This document shows, piece after piece, positions 28,130 to 36,311 of a stretch of DNA of 64,000 nt. The stretch is taken from assembly GCF_018866245.1 (NCBI RefSeq), contig NZ_CP076458.1:496001-560000 (forward strand), read 5' to 3'. The stretch is from Novisyntrophococcus fermenticellae. GTDB taxonomy: Bacteria; Bacillota; Clostridia; Lachnospirales; Lachnospiraceae. The translations under genes and the position numbers were made by a program. Below the pieces are notes generated by a model. It did not search any database. It saw only the letters and a program-made list of their open reading frames with translations, and was not told the origin of the DNA. Position 1 is the stretch's first letter, and each line of letters starts with the position of its first letter.

Positions 28130-28786
28130 ATGAAGAATGATGAATTGCGTCCCAAGGTCCTGGCAATCCGGTTAATCGCCAATGTAAGTGATGATCTTGC
28201 AAAAGCATTAGAACTGGAATCCAGACATAGAAGTATCGGTATTATAACTTCCGATATTGATGATGTTACCTACACCGCTCTGGATGAGGCAACAAAAGAC
28301 GCAGATGTAGACGTGGTGTATGCCAAATCCATGTATGCCGGTGCAGGCAATGCATCCACAAAGCTTGCCGGTGAAGTGATTGGTATCATCGGCGGCCCAA
28401 GTCCTGCGGAGGTAAAAAGCGGGCTTAGTTCCATCCGGAATTTTATGGAACACGGCGCCTGCTTTGTCAGTGCCAATGCAGATGACTCAATTGTGTATTA
28501 TGCCCATACCATATCCAGAACCGGATCTTATCTGTCCCAGATAGCAGGAATCCGTGAAGGGGAGGCTTTGGCTTATCTGATTGCACCTCCGCTGGAAGCA
28601 ATTTACGGGTTGGATGCTGCTATGAAAGCTGCAGATGTGAAGCTGGCAGCCTTCTATGGGCCGCCTTCAGAAACTAATTTTGGCGGAGGCCTTCTGACCG
28701 GAAGCCAGTCGGCATGTAAGGCCGCATGTTCTGCATTTGCTCAGGCAGTCAGAAATGTGGCAGATCAACCACAGGATTATGAATAG
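28130..28786 (+). CDS. eutL: Microcompartment shell protein EutL
   Basis: A 218-residue tandem-BMC trimer-forming protein. The landmarks are ELRPKVLAIRLIANVSDDLA (PKVLAIRLIANV near residue 5), MYAGAGNASTKLAGEVIGI (YAGAGNASTKL) and GGGLLTGSQSACKAAC near the end. EutL forms the large gated pore of the shell. The ATG at 28130 is nine bases after GAGG; an upstream TTG at 28124 is too close. Confidence 0.95.
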   Translation: MKNDELRPKVLAIRLIANVSDDLAKALELESRHRSIGIITSDIDDVTYTALDEATKDADVDVVYAKSMYAGAGNASTKLAGEVIGIIGGPSPAEVKSGLSSIRNFMEHGACFVSANADDSIVYYAHTISRTGSYLSQIAGIREGEALAYLIAPPLEAIYGLDAAMKAADVKLAAFYGPPSETNFGGGLLTGSQSACKAACSAFAQAVRNVADQPQDYE

Positions 28787-28800
28787 AAGGAGAAGGCTTT

Positions 28801-30267
28801 ATGGAACTAAAAGATAAAGACCTGGTGTCCGTCCAGGAGACCAGAAATCTGCTGGAACAGGCAAAAGCGGCCTCAAAAGAACTGGCCAGGATGGATCAGC
28901 AGCAGATTGACCGTATTGTAAAGGCCATCAGTGAGGCGGGAGCTGCCCATGCTACAGAGCTTGCGAAGGCAGCCAGTGAAGAAACCGGATTTGGTATCTG
29001 GCAGGATAAAGTAATTAAAAATCTGTTTGCGGCCAAGGTTGTTTACGAAGCGATTAAAGATGAAAAGACAATCGGAATCCTTCATGAGGATAGAGAACGT
29101 AAAACCTGGGATATAGGAGTTCCTGTGGGGGTAATTGCCGGTATTGTTCCGTCTACTAACCCCACGTCTACCATTATCTATAAGTCAATGATTGCTCTGA
29201 AAGGTGGAAATGCCATTGTATTCTCACCTCACCCGGGAGCTAAAAACTGTATTCTGGATGCCGTCAGATTTGTTGCAGAGGCGGCTTACCAGGCCGGTTG
29301 TCCGAAAGGTGCCATATCCGCCATCAGCGTACCGACAATGGAGGCTACGCAAGAGCTGATGCGCAGTGATAATACCTCTCTGATCCTGGCTACTGGAGGC
29401 GGTGCCATGGTGAAATCAGCCTATTCTTCCGGAACGCCAGCCATAGGTGTAGGTGCCGGAAACGGGCCTGCATTTATTGATAAAAGTGCTGATGTAAAGG
29501 CGGCAGTCAGGAGAATTCTGGATTCCAAGACCTTCGATAACGGAACAATTTGCGCATCCGAGCAATCAATCATTGTTGAAAAAAGCATGGAGGCGAAGGT
29601 GCTTGGTGAGCTGAATGCGCAGGGAGCATATATCATGGATCCGGAGCAGACGAAGAAACTGGGAAATTTTATCCTGAGAGCAAATGGGACGATGAATCCC
29701 AAAATCGTAGGAAAATCCTGTGCCGAGATTGCACGGTATGCAGGCCTTAACGGAGTGCCGTCCCAGACAAAAGTTCTCGTCGGGAGAGAGACAAAGGTGG
29801 GAGCCGGCGCACCGTATTCCAGAGAAAAACTGGCACCGATTTTGGGCCTTTTTGTGGAAGAGAACGTGGATGGGGTGTTGGAACGCAGCATAGAAATTCT
29901 CCATGCCGAAGGTGCCGGTCACACGTTTTCCATGCATGCGGATGATGATGCACTGGTGAGAAAATTTGCTTTGCAGATACCGGCTTCCAGATTTCTGGTC
30001 AATACTCCCGGTGCACTGGGAGGAATCGGAGCGACCACCAATCTGTTCCCTGCATTGACACTGGGGTGCGGAGCGGTGGGAGGCAGTTCTTCTTCCAATA
30101 ATATAGGTCCGCTGGATTTGATCAATATAAAACGTGTGGCATTCGGGACGAAAGAACTGGCTGATATAAGAGGCGAAAGTGGGAATATGAGCGGAGATGG
30201 ATGCAGTATCAGTCCGGAACTGGTGGACTCTATTGTTGAAAAGATTATGAAGGAATTGGCTTCGTAA
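28801..30267 (+). CDS. eutE: Acetaldehyde dehydrogenase (CoA-acylating)
   Basis: A 488-residue aldehyde dehydrogenase that turns acetaldehyde, CoA and NAD+ into acetyl-CoA. It shows PVGVIAGIVPSTNPTSTIIY (GVIAGIVPSTNPT near residue 113), the glycine-rich LATGGGAMVKSAY and GVGAGNGPAFID, and the catalytic Cys in NGTICASEQS near residue 249. It lacks the separate 18-residue encapsulation peptide seen in PduP; its N-terminal helix LLEQAKAASKELARM might serve instead. ATG at 28801 follows AGAAGGAG. Confidence 0.94.
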   Translation: MELKDKDLVSVQETRNLLEQAKAASKELARMDQQQIDRIVKAISEAGAAHATELAKAASEETGFGIWQDKVIKNLFAAKVVYEAIKDEKTIGILHEDRERKTWDIGVPVGVIAGIVPSTNPTSTIIYKSMIALKGGNAIVFSPHPGAKNCILDAVRFVAEAAYQAGCPKGAISAISVPTMEATQELMRSDNTSLILATGGGAMVKSAYSSGTPAIGVGAGNGPAFIDKSADVKAAVRRILDSKTFDNGTICASEQSIIVEKSMEAKVLGELNAQGAYIMDPEQTKKLGNFILRANGTMNPKIVGKSCAEIARYAGLNGVPSQTKVLVGRETKVGAGAPYSREKLAPILGLFVEENVDGVLERSIEILHAEGAGHTFSMHADDDALVRKFALQIPASRFLVNTPGALGGIGATTNLFPALTLGCGAVGGSSSSNNIGPLDLINIKRVAFGTKELADIRGESGNMSGDGCSISPELVDSIVEKIMKELAS

Positions 30268-30331
30268 GTATCTGCATGAATTCAGAATTACGTAGAATAC
30301 TAATAAAAAGTATTGGAGGTAACAAAACAGT

Positions 30332-30658
30332 ATGGCAAATACAAATGCACTTGGTATGATAGAGACAAAGGGATTGGTGGGAGCAATTGAAGCCGCCGAC
30401 GCGATGGTTAAGGCCGCAAATGTGACTTTAGTCGGTAAAGAAACCATAGGCGGCGGTCTGGTTACCGTCATGGTACGTGGGGATGTGGGAGCTGTTAAAG
30501 CGGCCACTGATGCAGGTGCCGCGGCGGCAGAAAGGGTAGGAGAGATGATTTCCGTCCATGTTATTCCCCGTCCTCATACGGAGGTGGATGCAATTCTTCC
30601 CAGGCAGGTGGAGCATCTGTCATTTCCGGAGGAGGAACAAAATGGTAGTGTCAAATGA
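30332..30658 (+). CDS. eutM: Microcompartment shell protein EutM, last residue replaced by an insertion sequence
   Basis: A canonical BMC-domain hexamer protein starting [20 protein letters not shown] ([10 protein letters not shown] near residue 6) with [13 protein letters not shown] ending [14 protein letters not shown]. As it stands the frame is 108 codons, because it runs four codons (Gly-Ser-Val-Lys) into the IS at 30644. Removing the IS and one copy of the 8-bp duplication joins AAT (30641-30643) to TCC TGA (32570-32575), giving a 105-residue ancestral protein ending EEEQNS. The insertion thus fell one codon before the stop and the shell domain is intact. The tail after the BMC domain is about ten residues longer than in most EutM. 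Confidence 0.94.
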   Translation: MANTNALGMIETKGLVGAIEAADAMVKAANVTLVGKETIGGGLVTVMVRGDVGAVKAATDAGAAAAERVGEMISVHVIPRPHTEVDAILPRQVEHLSFPEEEQNGSVK

Positions 30659-30961
30659 TTTATGAGAAAACCGAGTCAAAAAAGAGGCTCAAACGAACCT
30701 TGAAAACTGTAGATATTGATAGCGAATAGCTCTCCGAGGGCTTAGGGCACTGCCCTAAGTACCCGCAAGGGACCAGTCCCTTGACCCGATACGGGCTTTG
30801 CCCGAACCCATCCTCGCCGGAAGGCAGGAAAAGGGCGCAGTTGCCCCTTTTCTGCTAGAACAGGATAATCCGTGAACCTTATGTCAAGAAACTTTCGCGG
30901 CATATCCTCGTGCGGTGCACTGTGGTATTCCACGGTTTTCTTGACAACGGTTCCGCACCCT

Positions 30962-32419
30962 TTAGGCAGTTGCTTGATTTTGCATATTTAGAATTGTCTG
31001 CTGGCCAAGGAAGATAAGGAGCTGCCATTTACCTGGCATATTCCCGGCACCTTTAAGCAGTTCAACATCATTAAGAATCTTATAGTTGTTGTGTTTGTGA
31101 GGACGGAGAAAGTTGTAATAAGCTACCCACAGAGCTAAATCATAGTTGGCACCGTCGATGTTATCAAAACCGTTGGTAGGTCTGTAAGAAGCCTTGTATG
31201 TACGGTTGAGCCTTTCAATCATCTGTTTGTATGGTCGGAATTCTTTTGATACTTCATCGTCGTTGGTAAGTCCAATTACCTGGGTAATATCGAACTTAAA
31301 TTTTTCTCCAAACTCATGGAAAAACTGTTGGGCAGCCAGAGGATAGGCACTATAACCGTCAGCAATGAATTTAAAGTGCTGCGGAAGTTCCTTCAGATGC
31401 CTGAAAGCCATTCGCATGGCAAGAATGCAGGGACCGACTCCACGGTTATCAGATACCTGGTAACCAATAATGGAACGGCTGGCAACATCCATGATGAACC
31501 AGATATAAGCTTTGATGCCACGGATTTTGATATAGGTCTCATCGGCAGTAAATACTTTGTCGGTTCCGTAATCATAGTTGTCAACGAAAGGCTTGATACA
31601 CATAGCGGCTGATTTACAGTAGTTGGCAATACTTTGGTGGGAGATGCCGATCCCATAGAGGTCTTTGAGAGCTTGTTTGGTTTTTCGAAGAGAGAGACCA
31701 AGGTTCACATGAAGAGTCAGGCACAGAGACATCGTATTGGAATCGAACTTAGTGAATTTAAGAGATGAGGCATTCTTTGGCAGAGAGTTTAAGTCCAGCT
31801 TAAAGAAATCCATCGTGAATTCGCGGTAGATGTAATGGAGCTTATATTTGTTTTTGCCATAGTCCTCATCCAGATGCTTTTTATCAACCTTTTTGAGGTT
31901 GTGCAGATAATAAGGGCATTTAGGATTCACACATTTATGGATGATAAAGTGTTTGCGGTCTTTCTTGTGAACAAGGCTGTGATTGCAATGAGGGCACTTC
32001 AGGACGGAGGTTTTGGAAAAACGGTTCTCCTTAGTGGGAGAAAAATGCGTTTGACAGACCTTACACAGAACCTGGCTTTTCTTCTTGCCATCATTCCACA
32101 TGAGATAGTCCACAGGGGCATCACATGCAGGGCAGGTACAGTGTTTTGGAATATCACACTCCACCCGGCGAAATACAGGGCGTATAGTTTTGTGGTAGCG
32201 CTGCTGGTAATAAGCGATGAGATCCTTCCAGTTCCAGTCCTGCTTGTAGGATATGATTTTGGGAAGCTCATCAATCTTGAATTTCTGGTACTTTGGAGAA
32301 TGGGAATCATCAAAAGCCCACTGCTTGAGCGGGATGAATCTACAGATAAAGTTAATAAGCCAGCAGATTTGTTTATGTTGGTATTGAATAAGTTGAAGTA
32401 AATAAAGTATAATGTCCAT
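30962..32419 (-). CDS. IS transposase (DDE, IS6-like with N-terminal zinc-finger region), copy 1
   Basis: A 485-residue transposase. The N-terminal third has two zinc-finger-like blocks, CPACDAP...CKVC near residue 100 and CPHCNHS...CVNPKCPYY after it. A helix-turn-helix-like stretch LSLRKTKQALKDLYGIGIS follows (GLSLRKTKQAL). The catalytic triad is Asp in TADETYIKI, Asp in FIADGYSAYP and Glu in MIERLNRTYK. I start it at ATG 32419, where AAGGA lies about 11 bases upstream; the 519-codon frame reaches beyond the promoter. The N-terminal zinc part makes it about twice the size of ordinary IS6 transposases. Translation is probably controlled by the inverted repeat at 32420-32493. Confidence 0.92.
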   Translation of the reverse strand: MDIILYLLQLIQYQHKQICWLINFICRFIPLKQWAFDDSHSPKYQKFKIDELPKIISYKQDWNWKDLIAYYQQRYHKTIRPVFRRVECDIPKHCTCPACDAPVDYLMWNDGKKKSQVLCKVCQTHFSPTKENRFSKTSVLKCPHCNHSLVHKKDRKHFIIHKCVNPKCPYYLHNLKKVDKKHLDEDYGKNKYKLHYIYREFTMDFFKLDLNSLPKNASSLKFTKFDSNTMSLCLTLHVNLGLSLRKTKQALKDLYGIGISHQSIANYCKSAAMCIKPFVDNYDYGTDKVFTADETYIKIRGIKAYIWFIMDVASRSIIGYQVSDNRGVGPCILAMRMAFRHLKELPQHFKFIADGYSAYPLAAQQFFHEFGEKFKFDITQVIGLTNDDEVSKEFRPYKQMIERLNRTYKASYRPTNGFDNIDGANYDLALWVAYYNFLRPHKHNNYKILNDVELLKGAGNMPGKWQLLIFLGQQTILNMQNQATA

Positions 32420-32493
32420 GAGCAATGAAATCCTTTCAGGTATTTTGGAGTTTTCGTCGAGGACATTATACCAAAAAAGGGAGGTCATTGCTC
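32420..32493 (-). promoter_or_regulatory. Transposase promoter and translation-blocking inverted repeat, copy 1
   Basis: On the minus strand an extended -10, TGGTATAAT (TATAAT at 32470-32465), should start transcription near 32458. GAGCAATGA (32493-32485) lies upstream of that start, and its perfect complement TCATTGCTC (32428-32420) touches the ATG. A CCT beside the first arm can also pair with the AGG of the ribosome site. Transcripts from the IS's own promoter lack the first arm; read-through transcripts carry both and would hide the start. This is the known logic of IS10 and IS50. The same arrangement is at 55044-55117. Confidence 0.65.
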
Positions 32494-32594
32494 TTTTTAT
32501 TGCAAACTCCCATAAAATCAAGGTTTAGAACAATAAAACAAGGTAGTTATTTGACACTACCAACAAAATTCCTGAAGCCCTGAGAATGAAAGTA

Positions 32595-32628
32595 CAAAAA
32601 GCAGAATCATACACGATTCTGCTTTTTG
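32595..32628. terminator. Bidirectional terminator between the eut operon and cooC
   Basis: CAAAAAGCAGAATC pairs with GATTCTGCTTTTTG around a 6-base loop. It lies 20 bases after the ancestral eutM stop, showing that eutM was the last gene of the ethanolamine operon before the IS arrived. Confidence 0.88.
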
Positions 32629-32631
32629 TAA

Positions 32632-33402
32632 TCAAAGATTGAGCTTTTTAATGATATCCATTAAGGCTTTTCTTACAGGAGAGTCTGCGGGAAGATCAAT
32701 AATCGGTTTTCCGTCGCAGTCATATTCATAAACATCCTCATCCTGAGGTACAACCCCTAAGAGGGTAAGACCCTGCTTTTCAATCTCTTCCATTGTGCCT
32801 TTGTTTAATTCTCCATGTGGTGCCCGGTTCACGATTAATCCCATGGTTCCAGGTTTCATATTACATTCCCGGACGAGCGCTGCGATTCTTCCGGCGGCTT
32901 CCACTCCCCGGCGGGAGCAGTCACTGACCACAATCATAGTATCCATCTTTGGAAGGATACCACGGCTAATATGCTCCATTCCGGCTTCATTATCAACCAC
33001 AATATAAGGATAATTACCCTGAAGCCGTTGTATCTGGGCCTGTACCAGGCCGTTTACATAACAATAACATCCCTGTCCCTGGGAACGTCCCATAACCAGA
33101 AGGTCATAATCGTCCTCCTCTGTCAGGGCATCATTTAACCGCATCTGCAGGTAGTCGGATTTGGGCATGCCCTTTGGGATGGGAGAATTGGGGTCCATCC
33201 CCGCCTGCTCCAATTCTTCGCGGATCTCACCCAGTGTCGGACCGGTCTCAACTCCGAGTACTTCATTTAAATTGGAATTGGCATCTGCATCGACCGCCAG
33301 TACCGGCCTTTTACCGCTTTCGCATAAATACTGAATTAATAATCCACATAATGTGGTTTTACCTACTCCGCCTTTTCCGGCTACCGCTATCACGTGTGCC
33401 AT
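32632..33402 (-). CDS. CooC-type nickel-insertion ATPase (carbon monoxide dehydrogenase maturation)
   Basis: A 256-residue MinD/ParA-like ATPase. The deviant Walker A is GKGGVGKTT near residue 9; next come DADANSNLNEVLG and the family mark GQGCYCYVNG, whose Cys-x-Cys pair lies at the dimer interface of CooC proteins. VVDNEAGMEHISR near residue 134 is also typical. CooC loads nickel into carbon monoxide dehydrogenase. No dehydrogenase or Wood-Ljungdahl gene is in the window, so the target is elsewhere or different. I start it at ATG 33402, eight bases after AAGGAGG. It stands alone, next to the YesN-type regulator. Confidence 0.85.
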   Translation of the reverse strand: MAHVIAVAGKGGVGKTTLCGLLIQYLCESGKRPVLAVDADANSNLNEVLGVETGPTLGEIREELEQAGMDPNSPIPKGMPKSDYLQMRLNDALTEEDDYDLLVMGRSQGQGCYCYVNGLVQAQIQRLQGNYPYIVVDNEAGMEHISRGILPKMDTMIVVSDCSRRGVEAAGRIAALVRECNMKPGTMGLIVNRAPHGELNKGTMEEIEKQGLTLLGVVPQDEDVYEYDCDGKPIIDLPADSPVRKALMDIIKKLNL

Positions 33403-33462
33403 ATCTATTTCCTCCTTATCCATATGAATCTATTATAATAAAAAAATCTGAAATAAGCAAAT

Positions 33463-34221
33463 CTATATTCCGGAATTATTTCGGAACTCACTGGGTTGGA
33501 TGCCGGTATAGCTTTTGAAGGCACGGCTGAAGTAGAAAGCATCCTTATAGCCGACAAGTTCCCCGATTTTCTGTATTTCCAGCTCCGGATTTCCCAGGAG
33601 CAGGTGTTTCGCCTCATTCATCCGTAATCTGGTCAAATACTTGGAGGGGGTTTCACCTGCGTGTTTCTTAAAGATTTTACTCAGATATTCAGGCGTAAAA
33701 CCAAAACGTTCACTCAAGGTTTGGAAGGAAATATCACTGCGATAGTTTTCCTGAAGATATGTCTCCATCAGCTTGCAGATGGATTCACGATCCAGGCTGC
33801 TGCTATCTGTAGTGTAGGCTTCCAGGGACTCAGATTCTTTCTGCATCGTAATCAGCAGCTTATGCAGTGACTCAGAAAGGGTTTCCAGTTTGATCGGTTT
33901 CAGTAAATAGTCTTTTACGCCATATCGGATTGCTGACTGCGCATAAGAGAAGTCATCGAACCCGCTAATAATGATTATTTTGACATCCGGATGATTTTTC
34001 TGCAGATAAGCAGCTACCTCCAGGCCGTCACACTGAGGCATGCGGATGTCGGTGATGACCAATTCCGGGCAGAGCTTATCAGCCAGAAGGATGGCCTCCA
34101 TGCCATTGGACGCCTCTCCTGCCAAATTAAGGGGAAGATGCAAAGAGGCAATCTTTTTTATCAGATTTCGCCGGATTAGGCTTTCATCTTCCACGACAAG
34201 GTAATTATAGCTTTTGTTCAT
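33463..34221 (-). CDS. YesN-type response regulator with AraC DNA-binding domain
   Basis: A 252-residue regulator. The receiver domain (about 1-120) has the acidic pair in VVEDESLIRR, the phosphoacceptor Asp in VITDIRMPQCDG near residue 57 and the conserved Lys in DYLLKPIKLE. After a short linker come two AraC-type helix-turn-helix motifs (about 150-250), with FGFTPEYLSKIFKKHAGE (GFTPEYLSKIF) and the ending FYFSRAFKSYTGIQPSEFR (FSRAFKSYTG). It works with the kinase at 34265 and probably binds the tandem repeats at 36164-36194 to switch on the sugar importer. Confidence 0.93.
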   Translation of the reverse strand: MNKSYNYLVVEDESLIRRNLIKKIASLHLPLNLAGEASNGMEAILLADKLCPELVITDIRMPQCDGLEVAAYLQKNHPDVKIIIISGFDDFSYAQSAIRYGVKDYLLKPIKLETLSESLHKLLITMQKESESLEAYTTDSSSLDRESICKLMETYLQENYRSDISFQTLSERFGFTPEYLSKIFKKHAGETPSKYLTRLRMNEAKHLLLGNPELEIQKIGELVGYKDAFYFSRAFKSYTGIQPSEFRNNSGI

Positions 34222-34264
34222 TTGATGTTCCCTCCTGTCATTCCTGTACCAGAATTCTGAGAAA

Positions 34265-36091
34265 CTAAAAGCTGTGCGGCGGTTCAGTCATAATCGGACC
34301 GCCAAAAATAAATATTGTTCTCTGCGGCAAAGTATTTTCAATCTTGAATATGGCTTTGTCCCCATATAGAAGTTTAAGTCTGAGATAGACATTTTTCAAC
34401 CCCATGCCTCCAATCTGCATGGATTTAAGTTCTTCATTTAAATTCAGGTTTTTGTACAAATCCAGTAATTCCTGCTTCTTTTTATCACTTAAAGTACCGC
34501 CGTTGTCCTGAATGCGAAGAAGCCAGTTGTTCCCCTCTCTTGAAGATGAGATCTGCAGCTTCCAGGGTGGCGCGATATTGAAAGCATACTTAAAGGCATT
34601 CTCCACGATGGGCTGTATGATCAGCTTGGGAATATAGTATTGCCTGGTTTCCTCTGCAATATCAAGGGTATATTCCAGTTCAGAGGAAAAACGCAGCTGC
34701 ATACATTCCAGATAACACTGTGTGTAGAATATCTCTTCATCAAGGGGTACAAACATATCCCGCGAGGAGGAAATATAACGGAAATAGTCACAGAGTGATT
34801 CGCACATGTGTATAATATCTGCATTCATAGATTCTTCCGCCATAACACTGATGTTCGTCAGGCAATTATAGAGGAAGTGTGGATTAATCAAAAACTGCGT
34901 TGCCTGCAGCTTGGCTCTGGCCTCCTCGGAGCGGGATAAGAGAGCCTCCTGAGAAGTGGAACGCAGCTTTTCATACATGCTCCGGATAGATTCGCAAAGC
35001 TGTGAGATTTCTTTTATATTACTGTCTGCACTGGTCAGATTGATCTTTCTTTCATCCAGTACCCGGTCAATGGTGATTTTACCTGTAGCATTGGTCAGTT
35101 TCTGCAGTGGTGCTGTCAGCCGCTCGGAGATATAAAAGCAGATAAACAGGGTGAGAAGAATGGACAGAGAACCGATCAATCCAAAAATCAGACGAAAGTT
35201 GTTCAGAGAGTCATAGACAGCCGTACTCGGTTTCGTGAGCACTACGGTCCAGTCATAATCCGGAATTTCCTGATATGTGGATAATAGCTGTTGTCCATCC
35301 CCGGCGGTAACAATTCGGGTTGTCTTTTCACGCGTATATTTATCTACGGTCAGTGTATAATAATTTACAGATGGAGCCTGTCTCTGATACGGATAGACCA
35401 GTTCGTGGCGGGAATTGTAGATAAATACACCGGTGTCAGGATTTTGACTTTCCAACTGAGAGGCAAGTGAAAAGATTTTTCCACAATCCTGAATGACCTC
35501 CACAATCCCTTCGGGCTGGCTGTTGGAATCCAGAAACAGCCGAACAATAGAAATAAACTTCTGAGCATGCTGATTGTCTCCTTTTGCCGGAAGATCCATA
35601 TGAACAGTGGGCCGGCTGATATATTTATGGCCGTTGAGTTCCATAACCGGTGTATACCAGGGCTGCTCCGCCAGATTTAAGGTAGCAGTACGTTCAAAAT
35701 ACCCGGATTCCACATAGGAGCCATCCAGTGTATAAAGATTGATTGCCGATGCGTTCTGGTAGGCACCGATCATCGCTGTGATAATGTCATGAATTGCCCG
35801 GGCTTTCTCCTGGGAAGCGACCAGACGGGACGGAGAAGTACCGCTTTTTTGGTACAGCTCTGAAAATTCCTTGAAATTGGTTTTTATTGCATTGGAATAC
35901 ACCAGGTTCATGGAAATCGAGGAAAGATTATCCAACTGTGTCTCGATAGAATTCCCGACGGAGGCACATACATTTTCCAAATCCCGGGAGCTTTCCTCCA
36001 ATGCGTTTTTCTGATAGTGCCTGTAGGTAAAGACAAAGAATATACCGAGCAAAGTCAGGATAAAAAGGCCGTATATTACAAAAAGATACAT
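34265..36091 (-). CDS. YesM-type sensor histidine kinase, uncertain N-terminus
   Basis: A 608-residue kinase. A membrane segment starts at once (MYLFVIYGLFILTLLG), an extracellular Cache-like sensor domain follows (about 30-280), then a second membrane segment and HAMP linker, and the phosphoacceptor His in FLINPHFLYNCLTN near residue 405. The ATPase domain has VENAFKYAF and GIGLxN-like GGMGLKNVYLRL. The ATG at 36091 has no ribosome site and no basic residues before the membrane segment. Upstream, in another frame, a frame from 36131 encodes MTYKKTIKTLFSK, a normal YesM start; one A fewer in the A6 run at 36091-36096 would join the two. It probably senses the sugar imported by the neighbouring ABC system. 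Confidence 0.9.
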   Translation of the reverse strand: MYLFVIYGLFILTLLGIFFVFTYRHYQKNALEESSRDLENVCASVGNSIETQLDNLSSISMNLVYSNAIKTNFKEFSELYQKSGTSPSRLVASQEKARAIHDIITAMIGAYQNASAINLYTLDGSYVESGYFERTATLNLAEQPWYTPVMELNGHKYISRPTVHMDLPAKGDNQHAQKFISIVRLFLDSNSQPEGIVEVIQDCGKIFSLASQLESQNPDTGVFIYNSRHELVYPYQRQAPSVNYYTLTVDKYTREKTTRIVTAGDGQQLLSTYQEIPDYDWTVVLTKPSTAVYDSLNNFRLIFGLIGSLSILLTLFICFYISERLTAPLQKLTNATGKITIDRVLDERKINLTSADSNIKEISQLCESIRSMYEKLRSTSQEALLSRSEEARAKLQATQFLINPHFLYNCLTNISVMAEESMNADIIHMCESLCDYFRYISSSRDMFVPLDEEIFYTQCYLECMQLRFSSELEYTLDIAEETRQYYIPKLIIQPIVENAFKYAFNIAPPWKLQISSSREGNNWLLRIQDNGGTLSDKKKQELLDLYKNLNLNEELKSMQIGGMGLKNVYLRLKLLYGDKAIFKIENTLPQRTIFIFGGPIMTEPPHSF

Positions 36092-36163
36092 TTTTTGAGA
36101 ATAATGTTTTGATGGTTTTTTTATAGGTCATGCACCTCCTTCCGTGGAGCTATTATACAAGGT

Positions 36164-36230
36164 TGTTCAGAAAAATGCAATTGCATGTTCAGAATTGTCT
36201 ATTTTGTAAGAATGAGGGGTGTGATATTAT
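36164..36230 (+). promoter_or_regulatory. Tandem repeat operator and promoter of the second sugar ABC operon
   Basis: TGTTCAGAA occurs twice in direct orientation, at 36164-36172 and 36186-36194, 22 bases apart, about two helical turns. This is the usual layout for an AraC-type dimer such as the YesN protein encoded next door. The palindrome ATGCAATTGCAT lies between them. A TATTAT at 36225-36230 is the likely -10, with a weak -35 near 36203, as expected for an activated promoter. Confidence 0.6.
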
Positions 36231-36311
36231 GTGTTTACAACAATTGGAAGATGTTTTATCGATAAAATACAGACAGAAATTACGAAATAATCATTTAAAA
36301 GGAGCAAAAGG

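Larger units (their letters stand above)
30644..32561 (-). mobile_element. Insertion sequence copy 1 (1918 bp, IS6-like) inside the 3' end of eutM
   Basis: The ends are 13-bp perfect inverted repeats, GGTAGTGTCAAAT (30644-30656 and complement 32549-32561). The flanks carry an 8-bp target duplication AACAAAAT (30636-30643 and 32562-32569). It holds one transposase on the minus strand and, at its left end, about 318 bases of non-coding, hairpin-rich DNA (for example AAGGGACCAGTCCCTT and CGGGCTTTGCCCG). The transposase fold, GG-starting ends and 8-bp duplication suggest the IS6 family in a long form. Copy 2 at 53268 has the same length and an identical transposase. Both tips carry an outward TTGACA, a possible -35 half-promoter, but none of the flanks supplies a -10 at the right distance. 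Confidence 0.95.

Noticed and set aside
30742..30933. 63-codon minus-strand frame in the IS left end, present in both copies
   Set aside because: No ribosome site, rich in residues from hairpin repeats, and identity between copies only reflects the identical IS.
31835..32401. 188-codon plus-strand frame in each IS (again at 54459-55025)
   Set aside because: Runs antisense through the transposase, has no start signal and no recognisable domain.
32549..32569. Hybrid promoter from the outward TTGACA at the IS tips
   Set aside because: Checked all four junctions: no -10-like hexamer lies 16-18 bases downstream of the TTGACA.
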